A stretch of DNA of 46,940 bases. It comes from Bacteroidaceae bacterium (GTDB lineage: Bacteria > Bacteroidota > Bacteroidia > Bacteroidales > Bacteroidaceae). Below, piece after piece: positions 24,744-32,467 of the stretch. The notes under the pieces were generated by a model. That model ran no database searches, had not been told where the DNA came from, and saw nothing but the letters and a program-made list of their open reading frames with translations. The DNA lies in NCBI GenBank assembly GCA_011959205.1, contig BLLV01000085.1:1-46940 (forward strand), given 5' to 3'. A program made the position numbers and the translations under genes. Position 1 is the first letter of the stretch, and each line of letters starts with the position of its first letter.

Positions 24744-24778
24744 AAACTTTTCGGTAAGGGTCAAACCTTTCGGTAAGT
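24744..24778 (+). promoter_or_regulatory. direct-repeat operator between HxlR and radical SAM genes
   Basis: AAACTTTTCGGTAAG (24744-24758) and AAACCTTTCGGTAAG (24764-24778) are identical at 14 of 15 positions and start exactly 20 bp apart, about two helical turns. This suits two dimers of the adjacent HxlR regulator. Confidence 0.6.
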
Positions 24779-24780
24779 TG

Positions 24781-24811
24781 TTGTTTAGGCTCTGATTCTC
24801 ACCTAATTTTG
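24781..24811 (+). promoter_or_regulatory. promoter of the radical SAM gene
   Basis: TTG (24781-24783), a 20-bp spacer and TAATTTTG (24804-24811) match the Bacteroidota promoter. The start would be near 24817, about 25 nt before ATG 24842, which supports that start over 24809. On the other strand TAACTTTG (24824-24817) could serve the HxlR gene. Confidence 0.6.
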
Positions 24812-24841
24812 CACTACAAAGTTAATAAAAATCGACGAGAT

Positions 24842-25735
24842 ATGATATATCCAGAACTACATTTCACAGGGCAGGTGTGGCGACCGCCATACGAGGCAAA
24901 CTCGCAGTCGCTCCAGATCACATCGGGCTGCACATGGCACAAGTGCAAATTTTGCAGCCTGTATCACGGCACACCATTCCGTATGTCGCCATTGTCGGAG
25001 GTGGAAGCGGACCTGGAGGTAATCCGGCAGTGGCAACCAAGGGCACGCCGTGTTTATCTGACAGGTGCCAATCCGTTTGCACTCAGTTATAATAAACTGA
25101 TGGATATTGCCATACTTCTACGCAAGTATCTTCCTCACTTGATTTCATTCGGAATGTTCGCCCGCGTGACTGATATTGCGACCAAATCGGTAGAGGAGTT
25201 GAAGAACCTGCGTCACATGAAGCTCGACAGTATTAATATCGGTATCGAGACCGCACATGATCCTACTCTTGAAAGAATGAACAAAGGCTATCATGCCAAC
25301 GATATTCTTGAACAGTTGTCAAAACTTGATGAAGCTGGCATACACTACAACGTGTTCTACCTCAATGGACTTGGAGGAAAGGGAAAAGGAGTTGAAAGTG
25401 CAATCGCCACAGCAGATGTGCTTAACAAACTGCACCCCTGTATCATCAATATCGTTTCATTGACTGTCTTTCCTGAGTCACAGCTATATCAGGAAGTGCT
25501 TGATGGCTCGTATGAGGAAGAACCTGAGATTGAGAGACTGATTGAGATGCGAACTCTCATTGACCGCTTGAAAATCAAGGTCAACCTTATGGGACACCAT
25601 ATATCCAATACGGTACCAATCACCGGAGCGTTGCCCGATGACAAGGTCGCAATCCTCCAGGAATTTGACAAAGCGATAGCGGAGTTTCCAGAAGAAGAAC
25701 TCAAAGCCTACCGCAGCAGGATATGGCATCTGTGA
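24842..25735 (+). CDS. radical SAM protein
   Basis: From ATG 24842 (MIYPELHFTGQVWRPP) the protein has about 297 residues. CTWHKCKFC gives the CxxxxCxxC-type spacing rather than the usual CxxxCxxC, though the position after SLQITSGC places it as the iron-sulfur site: taking the preceding GC together, Cys-Thr-Trp-His-Lys-Cys-Lys-Phe-Cys has the last two cysteines two apart. The rest has radical SAM features (YLTGANPF, DSINIGIETAHD, HYNVFYLNGLGGKG). It resembles Bacteroidales radical SAM proteins of unknown substrate. A terminator follows 20 bp downstream. Confidence 0.85.
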   Translation: MIYPELHFTGQVWRPPYEANSQSLQITSGCTWHKCKFCSLYHGTPFRMSPLSEVEADLEVIRQWQPRARRVYLTGANPFALSYNKLMDIAILLRKYLPHLISFGMFARVTDIATKSVEELKNLRHMKLDSINIGIETAHDPTLERMNKGYHANDILEQLSKLDEAGIHYNVFYLNGLGGKGKGVESAIATADVLNKLHPCIINIVSLTVFPESQLYQEVLDGSYEEEPEIERLIEMRTLIDRLKIKVNLMGHHISNTVPITGALPDDKVAILQEFDKAIAEFPEEELKAYRSRIWHL

Positions 25736-25754
25736 AGACACCCGTTCCTGTCTC

Positions 25755-25782
25755 AGCCTGTTCGTTTCGGACAGGCTTTTTT
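25755..25782 (+). terminator. terminator after the radical SAM gene
   Basis: The stem AGCCTGT/ACAGGCT (25755-25761 with 25771-25777) has a 9-nt loop and a TTTTT tail, and lies 20 bp after the stop codon. Confidence 0.8.
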
Positions 25783-25806
25783 ATAGGCAATCTCCTCAAA
25801 AATTAG

Positions 25807-25814
25807 TAAATTTG
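25807..25814 (+). promoter_or_regulatory. -7 box of the HU-family gene
   Basis: TAAATTTG matches TAnnTTTG 27 bp before the ATG at 25841. The -33 region is only a T-tract that belongs to the preceding terminator, so the upstream element is weak. Confidence 0.5.
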
Positions 25815-25840
25815 CAGTCTAAATCAGATAAGTACGCAAA

Positions 25841-26116
25841 ATGACTAAGGCAGAAATTGTAAATGAGATAGCGAAGACCACAGGAATTGACAAGGCAAGT
25901 GTTCTCGCGGTGGTTGAGCAATTTATGGTTGTTGTAAAAGACAGCCTCGCACATGGAGAGAACGTATATCTCCGTGGCTTTGGCACATTCCAAGTTAAGG
26001 AACGTGCTGAAAAAACAGCACGCAACATTTCAAAGAATACCACAATAGTAATTCCGGCTCATAATATACCGTTCTTCAAACCATCGGCCGAGTTCAAGAA
26101 GGAGGTGGGTCAGTGA
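25841..26116 (+). CDS. HU/IHF-family DNA-bending protein
   Basis: This 91-residue protein is a standard-length HU/IHF: MTKAEIVNEIAKTTGIDKASV, the GENVYLRGFGTFQVKERAEKTARN beta arm and the C-terminal PFFKPSAEFKKEV. It bends DNA as a dimer. On a mobile element it could help integration, excision or oriT architecture. It is followed one base later by the ATG of a small Cys/His-rich gene and then a Nudix gene, forming a three-gene operon. Confidence 0.92.
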   Translation: MTKAEIVNEIAKTTGIDKASVLAVVEQFMVVVKDSLAHGENVYLRGFGTFQVKERAEKTARNISKNTTIVIPAHNIPFFKPSAEFKKEVGQ

Positions 26117-26117
26117 T

Positions 26118-26288
26118 ATGGAACAGGAAAACCAATATGGCGAAAGCGCGGTTGAAGAACTGACGCCCGACTGTAACGACCATTGTGAGGACGAATGTCA
26201 TTGCCATAATTGTCACGAGAAACAGCCGGAGATTTTCGATGAAAGTGACATCGACCGCATAATAGCCAACCTTAATGACTGGGATTGA
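26118..26288 (+). CDS. small Cys/His-rich acidic protein
   Basis: This 56-codon gene starts at ATG 26118, one base after the HU stop, and ends at TGA 26288, three bases before the Nudix ATG. Residues 19-33 (CNDHCEDECHCHNCH) hold five Cys and four His in a tight cluster, expected to bind a metal such as zinc. The rest is acidic and ends DRIIANLNDWD. The tight spacing in the operon supports it being real. I do not recognise a family; a metal-binding adaptor or chaperone role is only a guess. Confidence 0.6.
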   Translation: MEQENQYGESAVEELTPDCNDHCEDECHCHNCHEKQPEIFDESDIDRIIANLNDWD

Positions 26289-26291
26289 GAT

Positions 26292-26801
26292 ATGAGATAT
26301 AAATATTGTCCCGAATGTGGCGCAAAACTCAAAGGACAGCAAGCAGGTGATGATGGGCTTGTGCCGTACTGTGATAACTGCAAGCGGTATTGGTTCGATT
26401 CGTTTTCAAGTTGCGTGATTGTCATGGTCGTTAACGAGCTGCATGAGATAGCACTTCTCAAGCAGTCGTATATATCCGACCAATATGAGACATTTGTCGC
26501 CGGTTATATCACACCGGGCGAAAATGCAGAGGAAGCTGCAACACGCGAAGTCAAGGAAGAACTTGGACTGACGGTAGAGAATCTGATATATGAGGGCACC
26601 CATTGGTTTGACAAGCGAGAACAGTTGATGCACGCCTATATCGGCATTGTCAAGAAAGCAGACTTCTCCACATCGTCAGAGGTTGACGGCGTTTCATGGG
26701 TACCATTGGAGGATGCCCCTACAAGGATGTTCCCCGATCGCCCCGGTAACACACAGCATATCCTTTACCGCAAGTATCTGGAGTTGCTGAGAACCAAATA
26801 A
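26292..26801 (+). CDS. Nudix hydrolase with zinc ribbon (NADH pyrophosphatase-like)
   Basis: This 169-residue protein has an N-terminal zinc ribbon (Cys6, Cys9, Cys27, Cys30) and a complete Nudix box at residues 71-93 (G-x5-E-x7-RE-V-K-EE-L-G-L). The ribbon-plus-Nudix layout resembles NudC-type NAD pyrophosphatases, but the protein is shorter. It would hydrolyse a nucleoside diphosphate derivative; the substrate is not known. It ends the HU operon, ahead of two terminator-like hairpins. Confidence 0.88.
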   Translation: MRYKYCPECGAKLKGQQAGDDGLVPYCDNCKRYWFDSFSSCVIVMVVNELHEIALLKQSYISDQYETFVAGYITPGENAEEAATREVKEELGLTVENLIYEGTHWFDKREQLMHAYIGIVKKADFSTSSEVDGVSWVPLEDAPTRMFPDRPGNTQHILYRKYLELLRTK

Positions 26802-26821
26802 TATTCCGATTGAAAAGTTGA

Positions 26822-26868
26822 GATTAAAAGGCGAGGCCAAGCAGATGCTTGACCTCTTAATCCTTTTA
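26822..26868 (+). terminator. terminator after the Nudix gene
   Basis: GATTAA(aaggc)GAGGcCAAGCA pairs with TGCTTGaCCTCTTAATC around a 2-nt loop, with small bulges, followed by CTTTTAT. It lies 20 bp after the stop codon. Confidence 0.65.
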
Positions 26869-26911
26869 TAGTGCGGGTACTGAGACTAAAATCAGTATCG
26901 GCACTTTTGTG

Positions 26912-26934
26912 AGAGCAAAGTTAGCTCTTTTTTA
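26912..26934 (+). terminator. second terminator-like hairpin
   Basis: AGAGC-aaagtta-GCTCT followed by TTTTTT. The short 5-bp stem makes it weaker than the one upstream. The rest of 26935-27078 holds nothing I can name. Confidence 0.5.
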
Positions 26935-27078
26935 TTGAACGTACAAAAAAGTTACGAGCCTGACCCGTGGAGCCAGACTCGATTTAATCTTGTTTATAGT
27001 GCAGTTGGCAGCATCGGGGCCATCCAAATACACTTTCGTATCGCAAAGGTAGTAATACTTTTCCAATACAACAAATCG

Positions 27079-28062
27079 TCAGCGTTTTTTTCTCGCAAAT
27101 TTAACAATCTTTTTGAGTAATGACCTTAATAGGTGCAGAAAACATCTGTTTTTTTGTGGTATTATACCTGTTTGGGATTCTATTACAGTACGAATGGTTG
27201 GTGTCTTTTTATAAAGGCGCGAGGTAGCAGACCACAACTCATTCCACATATCATTTGCTCTGTTAACTGATACTTGTCTCAGCATATAGTCAACAACACG
27301 CAACGCCCCTTTGAACGACTGTTGCTCATTCGCGCTAAAAGACGGACAGGCTTGTCCTGCCCTGATACCTTTTGATAGCGTCATTCCAAATACCACATTA
27401 CCGTGCGCACAAGCATTGCGGACTTCTCGAATTGCGGTCAGATAACTTTTGAATGTTTCGATAGCAAATTCTCTGAAGTGAGAACTGATAAGACTTTTAT
27501 CTCTATCCCAAATCAGACTGTCATAAAGAACTTCCAAATTACCGAATGTCATAAATTCCATAGTCTTCCATGCCGGGGCATATTGTCCGAGGTACTTGGC
27601 ATGATGTCGTTGTATCGGTAATTTATTCTTGATTGAACGATATGCCTCATTCGGGAACTTCCTTATAAAATCACTTGATACAACATTCGGATCGACGAAC
27701 CATGTAGGGTTTGAATTATATTTATTGGAAAGTTCATAGATGATGGTTGTTCGGATAGCGACCTCAATCCTTGACAAATATTTGTTCAGGATATTCCTCA
27801 AATCCATATCGAAATAATACAACGCCACAACATCCTCAATCCTTGTTCCGGGATTAACCATGTGCTGACGTCGATGATCGAGATGAGGATAAGTTTGCTC
27901 AAAAGGGAATAGATAGAAACCAAGCCGGTAATAACCAATATCGGCAAGGTACTCTTTAGCCTTAGGTTCATCGGATATGATAACTCCGTGTCGCCTAAGT
28001 TTCTCTAATTGTTCATCGAGCGTAGTGGCTCTTTTCGTATATGGTATTTTCCGTCGGGGCAT
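27079..28062 (-). CDS. Abi_2 family abortive-infection protein (AbiD/AbiF-like)
   Basis: I start at the second Met (MPRRKIPYTKRATTLDEQLEKL), about 327 residues, because a TAATTTTG box at 28091-28084 would place transcription start downstream of the first ATG at 28086. The protein has the Abi_2 layout: KRATTLDEQLEKLRRHGVII, YYRLGFYLFPFE, and a HEPN-type RNACAH motif (Arg and His four residues apart) in the second half. By family knowledge these proteins abort phage infection, probably as HEPN RNases. It stands alone on the minus strand next to the transfer hydrolase, as defence cargo. Confidence 0.85.
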   Translation of the reverse strand: MPRRKIPYTKRATTLDEQLEKLRRHGVIISDEPKAKEYLADIGYYRLGFYLFPFEQTYPHLDHRRQHMVNPGTRIEDVVALYYFDMDLRNILNKYLSRIEVAIRTTIIYELSNKYNSNPTWFVDPNVVSSDFIRKFPNEAYRSIKNKLPIQRHHAKYLGQYAPAWKTMEFMTFGNLEVLYDSLIWDRDKSLISSHFREFAIETFKSYLTAIREVRNACAHGNVVFGMTLSKGIRAGQACPSFSANEQQSFKGALRVVDYMLRQVSVNRANDMWNELWSATSRLYKKTPTIRTVIESQTGIIPQKNRCFLHLLRSLLKKIVKFARKKR

Positions 28063-28083
28063 ATTATTCGGTCGATTGAAATA

Positions 28084-28091
28084 CAAAATTA
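28084..28091 (-). promoter_or_regulatory. -7 box of the Abi_2 gene
   Basis: On the minus strand TAATTTTG at 28091-28084 matches the consensus, and a related TAAATTTTG overlaps just upstream. No convincing -33 partner is visible. Confidence 0.4.
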
Positions 28092-28146
28092 CAAAATTTA
28101 ATCGAGCCCTGCTATATTTTTATTGAGGGTCAACGCTTTTAGCACA

Positions 28147-28767
28147 TTATAGCATTTTCAATACACTAATCACAGCACGGATATAGCCGGGATCTTCAGC
28201 GTAGCCAATCTTTTTCAGCCACAGCAGATAATTTCCTCCCTTATATCGGTACTGCAATTTTGTGTAGTAGGCCTTGACTGATTCAGTCCAATGGTTGAAC
28301 TCGTAGTATTTACCTGTCCGTGGATTGGTAAGCCCGAATAGATTGTGCTTGTTGCGGCAGACCGGGGATTTGAACCAGCCTGTTTCAAGTATTGCCTGTG
28401 CCAATACTATCTTCGGATATTTTATGCCGTTCTTTTCAATCTCGGCAATCAGGTTTGGAATGGTCAGATCCGGTAGTCCGGAACTGACGGGTGCTTGCTG
28501 GAAATGTGACTTTGATGTGGTGACAATGCTTGCAGATAGCGTTTGTGGCATATTTTTTACGCCAATAACCGTCTCCGGGATTGATGATATTTGAGGCAGT
28601 GCGCTATCATTCTTATTGTCAGCGTTATATACTCCTCTCTTGTGCATTTCAACCGTCACAGGAGAATCTTTTGTGACGGTGTAAAACTGGGCTGCGGCAT
28701 ACTGTGAACAGAAAACTGCACAAGCCATCGCAACAAAAATGTTCGGAATTTCAAATTTAGCAATCAT
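28147..28767 (-). CDS. exported cell-wall hydrolase for conjugation (TraQ-like glucosaminidase)
   Basis: This 206-residue protein starts with a signal peptide (MIAKFEIPNIFVAMACAVFCSQYAAAQ), followed by a low-complexity linker. The C-terminal domain is of the mannosyl-glycoprotein endo-beta-N-acetylglucosaminidase (FlgJ-like) type: AQAILETGWFKSPVCRNKHNLFGL, with Glu in AILETG as the likely catalytic residue, then YYEFNHWTESVKAYY. It would open peptidoglycan for the transfer channel, like TraQ of CTnDOT-type elements. Its promoter (site D) carries the shared box and overlaps the opposing operon start. Confidence 0.85.
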   Translation of the reverse strand: MIAKFEIPNIFVAMACAVFCSQYAAAQFYTVTKDSPVTVEMHKRGVYNADNKNDSALPQISSIPETVIGVKNMPQTLSASIVTTSKSHFQQAPVSSGLPDLTIPNLIAEIEKNGIKYPKIVLAQAILETGWFKSPVCRNKHNLFGLTNPRTGKYYEFNHWTESVKAYYTKLQYRYKGGNYLLWLKKIGYAEDPGYIRAVISVLKML

Positions 28768-28782
28768 GTGGGGATAATTTTG
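28740..28782 (+). promoter_or_regulatory. site C: promoter of the DUF4099/ArdC operon
   Basis: TGTTCGGAATTTC (28740-28752), a 22-bp spacer and TAATTTTG (28775-28782). Transcription would start near 28788, about 44 nt before ATG 28832. Beyond the box, TTTAGCAATC and GATAATTTTG are shared at the same spacing with site B. The box lies inside the first codons of the hydrolase gene on the other strand. Confidence 0.7.
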
Positions 28783-28804
28783 AGGCCGACAAGCGGTTAC
28801 GCCG

Positions 28805-28847
28805 CAAATTTATAACCTCTAATTCATTGACATGGAAATTCCGAACA
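28805..28847 (-). promoter_or_regulatory. site D: promoter of the cell-wall hydrolase gene
   Basis: On the minus strand TGTTCGGAATTTC (28847-28835), a 22-bp spacer and TAAATTTG (28812-28805). Transcription would start near 28799, about 32 nt before ATG 28767. The box lies inside the first codons of the DUF4099-like gene, the mirror image of site C. Confidence 0.7.
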
Positions 28848-29617
28848 AAAATCAGCAGGACACGCTCCCTTATGAAAAACTCGCCCTTTTGGGTATCGAC
28901 AGGGAGAAAGCTGATATGCTTCCGCAGGACGTGAAGCAAAAATTGATGCAGGGGGAGGTCACGCCTCTTTTGCAGGTGTCTATCGACACCGGGAATGGCA
29001 TGGTTATCTCATTACCCCTTAAACTCCAGCTCGCGGCCGACAAAGACGGCAATCCCACGCTGATCGCATATCCCGTGCAGCGTGAACTGTCGGTTGACAG
29101 GAACAACGAGCTTCGCCTGTCGCAACAGGAACTTGACGCATTGCGCCGTGGCGACGTGTTGCAGAAAGCCATCGACATCAACGGCGAGAAGACTCAGCAG
29201 TATCTCCAGCTCGACCCGGAAACAAAGTCAATCATCCACCGCCGCATAACCGAGGTGCAGATTGAGCAGAAGTTGAAGGACATGGAAAAGGTCAACGATA
29301 TCGAGCTTGGCTCCCAGCAGAAACAGCAGGCACGCGAAGGCAAGCCGGTGGAACTGTCGGTAGGAGGCGAAAAGGTATCGGTCGGCATCGACCTCAAGGA
29401 ACCGCAGGGCTTCAAGGTCGTAAAAGGCGACCTCAAGGAGTGGGAGCGACAGCAGAAACTCCGCTATGACGAGCAGCACCCCGAATATCTCGGACTGGTA
29501 ATGACCGACAAGAACCGCTGGGAATATCAGAAAGTTGTCGAGCATGACTCTAAGGAACGTGCCATCAGCCTCGACCCCACGCAGAAAGAGGAACGGAAAT
29601 CCCGCATCAAACGCTGA
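28832..29617 (+). CDS. DUF4099-like mobile-element protein
   Basis: This 261-residue protein has no signal peptide or membrane helix. It begins MEIPNKNQQDTLPYEKLALLGID and has the block LPQDVKQKLMQGEVTPLL, which I recall from DUF4099 proteins on Bacteroidales ICEs. The second half is Lys/Glu/Gln-rich and helical. Function unknown; it heads a nine-gene operon with ArdC-like and Toprim proteins, suggesting a role in protecting or establishing the element after transfer. Five bases separate it from the MutS-like gene. Confidence 0.72.
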   Translation: MEIPNKNQQDTLPYEKLALLGIDREKADMLPQDVKQKLMQGEVTPLLQVSIDTGNGMVISLPLKLQLAADKDGNPTLIAYPVQRELSVDRNNELRLSQQELDALRRGDVLQKAIDINGEKTQQYLQLDPETKSIIHRRITEVQIEQKLKDMEKVNDIELGSQQKQQAREGKPVELSVGGEKVSVGIDLKEPQGFKVVKGDLKEWERQQKLRYDEQHPEYLGLVMTDKNRWEYQKVVEHDSKERAISLDPTQKEERKSRIKR

Positions 29618-29622
29618 CACAC

Positions 29623-30894
29623 ATGGCAGCTTCAAGAAAAAAAGAGCCGGGCCAACTCTCCGTAATGGATCAGTTCGACCGCATGAAAGAGAAACACCCC
29701 GACGCCTTGCTACTTTTCCGCACCGGCAACACATACGAAATCTACCGTCAGGACGCGAAAAAGGTGTCGGAAATTCTCGGTACACCAGTCTCCACGCGTA
29801 CAGTCGGCAAAGAAAAGAATGTCGATGTGGCATCCTTCCCGCACGAAGCACTCGACACTTATCTTCCACGGCTTGTAAGAGCCGGAATGAGAGTGGCTAT
29901 ATGCGAACAGCTTGAAGACCCCAAGCAGAAGAAAAAGGAGCAGGAGGCGAAGCACGTGGAGACTACATCACAACAACCCATTAACAAAGAATCCGATATG
30001 CCAAGAAAAAAGAAAGAAAAGACTCCCCAGGAGGAGCCTGTAAAGACCACAAAGAGCGCGGTCGATGAAACGACCCCGAAAGAGAAGAAATCAGAATCCC
30101 AATCCGCCACCCAGGGCGAAGCCGCCGAGCGTAAGCCCCGTGAGCCTCAGATGGTGACGGTCAACGGAGACAAGGTGACACATGGTCACGCTTACCAGAG
30201 CAAGACCAACCCGGAGGACTGGTATTTCACCGCCAAGATCAACGGCCAACAGTTGAAGCCGCAGAAGATGGATCCGGCCGACCTCGCCGCCTATCAGCAG
30301 AAAGAACTCACGGTGCCGCAGCTCATGGAACGCTACTATCCCACCAAACTCATGCCGAGGGTGCCCGATGTCTCCTATCAGGTGGCGAATGTGCTGCCCG
30401 GCCCCGAGGGCAACCTAACTATCGACAAGTTCAATGTCTATAAGGAGACCGACGAGACCCGCGCCGACTACGGCAAATATAAGTTCTACGCACAGGTGGG
30501 AGACAAGAAGATGTCAACAACCGCCTCACGCGAGGACCTGAACGCATACTTCGACCGCGTGGCAACTCCCGGACAGCTTGTGGAGCGCAACTTCGGCGAC
30601 CGTCTGCACCTGCAATCCCACTACGAGCAGTTCAGGCTCCCGGAGGGCATCGACCCCAAAGGTATCCGTGTCGCAAAGGACAAGGAAGATGGAAAGTGGA
30701 AGGTGTCGGCCGACCTCGGCGAAGGACGCGGACGCACTTCCCGTCAGGAGCTGTCCTTTGACGACGGCTATTCTCTATTCAAGACGAAGACCGCCACACG
30801 CGAGCAGATAGCCGCAAAATATCTCACTGAGGAGATAAACACCAAGCTCGCCGCCCCGCTCTCTATGGAGAAATCAGCCTCCATGAAAATGTAA
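29623..30894 (+). CDS. fusion of a MutS domain I with a DUF3945-like region
   Basis: Residues about 10-105 of 423 match MutS domain I: LSVMDQFDRMKEKHPDALLLF, then GNTYEIYRQDAKKVSEILG, then DTYLPRLVRAGMRVAICEQLEDP. In MutS the Phe-x-Glu motif that reads mismatches sits here; this protein has Thr37-Tyr-Glu39, so the stacking Phe is absent. No MutS ATPase follows. A low-complexity Lys/Glu/Pro linker (about 105-170) leads to a C-terminal region (about 180-423) with repeated DLxAYxxxxxTVPQLMERY-type segments, likely DNA- or partner-binding. It is not a mismatch repair enzyme. Confidence 0.78.
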   Translation: MAASRKKEPGQLSVMDQFDRMKEKHPDALLLFRTGNTYEIYRQDAKKVSEILGTPVSTRTVGKEKNVDVASFPHEALDTYLPRLVRAGMRVAICEQLEDPKQKKKEQEAKHVETTSQQPINKESDMPRKKKEKTPQEEPVKTTKSAVDETTPKEKKSESQSATQGEAAERKPREPQMVTVNGDKVTHGHAYQSKTNPEDWYFTAKINGQQLKPQKMDPADLAAYQQKELTVPQLMERYYPTKLMPRVPDVSYQVANVLPGPEGNLTIDKFNVYKETDETRADYGKYKFYAQVGDKKMSTTASREDLNAYFDRVATPGQLVERNFGDRLHLQSHYEQFRLPEGIDPKGIRVAKDKEDGKWKVSADLGEGRGRTSRQELSFDDGYSLFKTKTATREQIAAKYLTEEINTKLAAPLSMEKSASMKM

Positions 30895-30929
30895 AACCGT
30901 TTCCCAACAACACTTAAAAGAATACCACT

Positions 30930-31157
30930 ATGGAAAAATTAGAATATGACGAGCTTGTGCAGCTCCTTCAGGACGGCAACATCGGCTTCCTCCGCTTCAT
31001 GCTTGAAAGCGACAATGCGGAGTCTTATCTCGAATGGTGCGAGCTTCACGGCATCGAACCCTCGGAGGAATCCGCCGAGTTCTACTACGATGAGACCGAG
31101 ATCGACATGATGGAGCGTCAGCTGATAGACGACGAGGATTATGGCATCTGGAACTAA
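30930..31157 (+). CDS. small acidic conserved-looking protein
   Basis: This 75-residue protein is strongly acidic (about a third Asp or Glu), with no signal or membrane helix. The C-terminal half is YYDETEIDMMERQLIDDED. It starts 35 bp after the MutS-like gene and overlaps the ArdC-like gene by 17 bases. Its charge could mimic DNA, as some antirestriction proteins do, but I do not recognise the family. Confidence 0.7.
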   Translation: MEKLEYDELVQLLQDGNIGFLRFMLESDNAESYLEWCELHGIEPSEESAEFYYDETEIDMMERQLIDDEDYGIWN

Positions 31158-32463
31158 CGGCGCGTCCAACAGTTCAGGCCAGCAGGCCCTCGACCGCTTC
31201 GCCCAGATGATGATCGAGCGTATGGAGAAGATGAAGGGCTCGGACTGGGAGAAGGGCTGGATCGGCGTAGCCTCTTCCGCCGGCCTGCCCCAGAACATCA
31301 TGGGACGCAACTACTCCGGCTCAAACTCCTTTTTCCTCCAGTTGCACACGGCGGCGCAAGGCTACGAGCTTCCCGTGTTCCTCACATTCAAGCAGGCACA
31401 CAACTTCAAGGCCCATGTCCTCAAAGGAGAGAAAGCCTTTCCGGTGATATACTGGGACATGATGGTACGAGACAAGGACGGCAAGAGAATATCCTCCGAC
31501 GAGTACCGCGCCATGAGCCGTGACGAGCGGAAAAATCTCGACGTGATACCATTTGTCAAGGCGTTCCCGGTTTACAACATCGACCAGACCAATTTCCGAG
31601 AGGCACAGCCTGAGAGGGTGCAGAAACTACTCGACCGCTTCAAGGTGCCTGAAATGCGCGACACACAGGGTATGTACGCCCACGGCGCACTCGACCGCAT
31701 GGTTGCCGAGCAGACATGGCTCTGTCCCATACAGGCCGACCGCAAGGAGAAAGGCGCGTATTATTCCCCCTCGCGTGATATTGTCGTGCTTCCCATGAAG
31801 CAGCAGTTCAACAAGGGCACGACTCCGGAGGACATATACCGCGACGGCATGGAGTTCTACTCGACAATGCTACACGAGATGACGCACTCCACCATGACAC
31901 CCGAAAGGCTCAACCGTGAGGCGGGCGCGAAGTTCGGCGACCCGAAATATGCGAAAGAGGAACTGGTGGCCGAACTTACAGCAGCCATGATAAGCCACTC
32001 TATGGGCTTTGACTCCAAAGTCACAGACAACTCGGCGGCCTACCTCGATTCTTGGATAGGCGCGCTCCGGCAGGAGCCGAAGTTCATCGTGTCCGTGATG
32101 GCCGATGTCAACAAGGCTTCGGAAATGATACTCGACCGTGTGGACGCACAGCGCATATCGCGCGGCGAACAGCCTTATCAGGCGAAGAACGACCCTCTGA
32201 TGGCTCCATTGGAGGACGAGATATGCCCGTTCAAGAACGCCGCCATAATCAAGACACGCTCCGGCGACTTCGCCCTGCGTGCCTCATACAACGGTGTCGA
32301 TCTCGGCATGAAGCCCATCGAGCGTTCAACTGCGAGAATGTATTTCCAGCTCACCGACCAACGCGAGAAAGATATATTCCTCGGAAGCGCGATACGCAAG
32401 AATTATGAATCGGAGATAGCCGGCATCGACCGCCGCGCCTCCAAGTCACTCTCAATCGTCTGA
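31141..32463 (+). CDS. ArdC-like antirestriction protein with metalloprotease domain
   Basis: This 440-residue protein has an N-terminal ArdC single-stranded-DNA-binding domain (about residues 15-140: WEKGWIGVASSAGLPQNIMGRNYSGSN, then FLTFKQAHNFKAHVLKGEKAFPVIYW). A zincin-like domain follows, with His245-Glu246-x-x-His249 in HEMTHS and the third ligand region KEELVAELTAAMI. By family knowledge ArdC protects incoming single-stranded DNA from restriction. The C-terminal 120 residues are an extra domain I do not recognise. It is in the operon led by site C, suiting expression in the recipient. Confidence 0.88.
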   Translation: MASGTNGASNSSGQQALDRFAQMMIERMEKMKGSDWEKGWIGVASSAGLPQNIMGRNYSGSNSFFLQLHTAAQGYELPVFLTFKQAHNFKAHVLKGEKAFPVIYWDMMVRDKDGKRISSDEYRAMSRDERKNLDVIPFVKAFPVYNIDQTNFREAQPERVQKLLDRFKVPEMRDTQGMYAHGALDRMVAEQTWLCPIQADRKEKGAYYSPSRDIVVLPMKQQFNKGTTPEDIYRDGMEFYSTMLHEMTHSTMTPERLNREAGAKFGDPKYAKEELVAELTAAMISHSMGFDSKVTDNSAAYLDSWIGALRQEPKFIVSVMADVNKASEMILDRVDAQRISRGEQPYQAKNDPLMAPLEDEICPFKNAAIIKTRSGDFALRASYNGVDLGMKPIERSTARMYFQLTDQREKDIFLGSAIRKNYESEIAGIDRRASKSLSIV

Positions 32464-32467
32464 AGCA

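Noticed and set aside
29623-30894. Annotation as DNA mismatch repair protein MutS.
   Set aside because: Only domain I is present; the mismatch-stacking Phe and the ATPase are missing.
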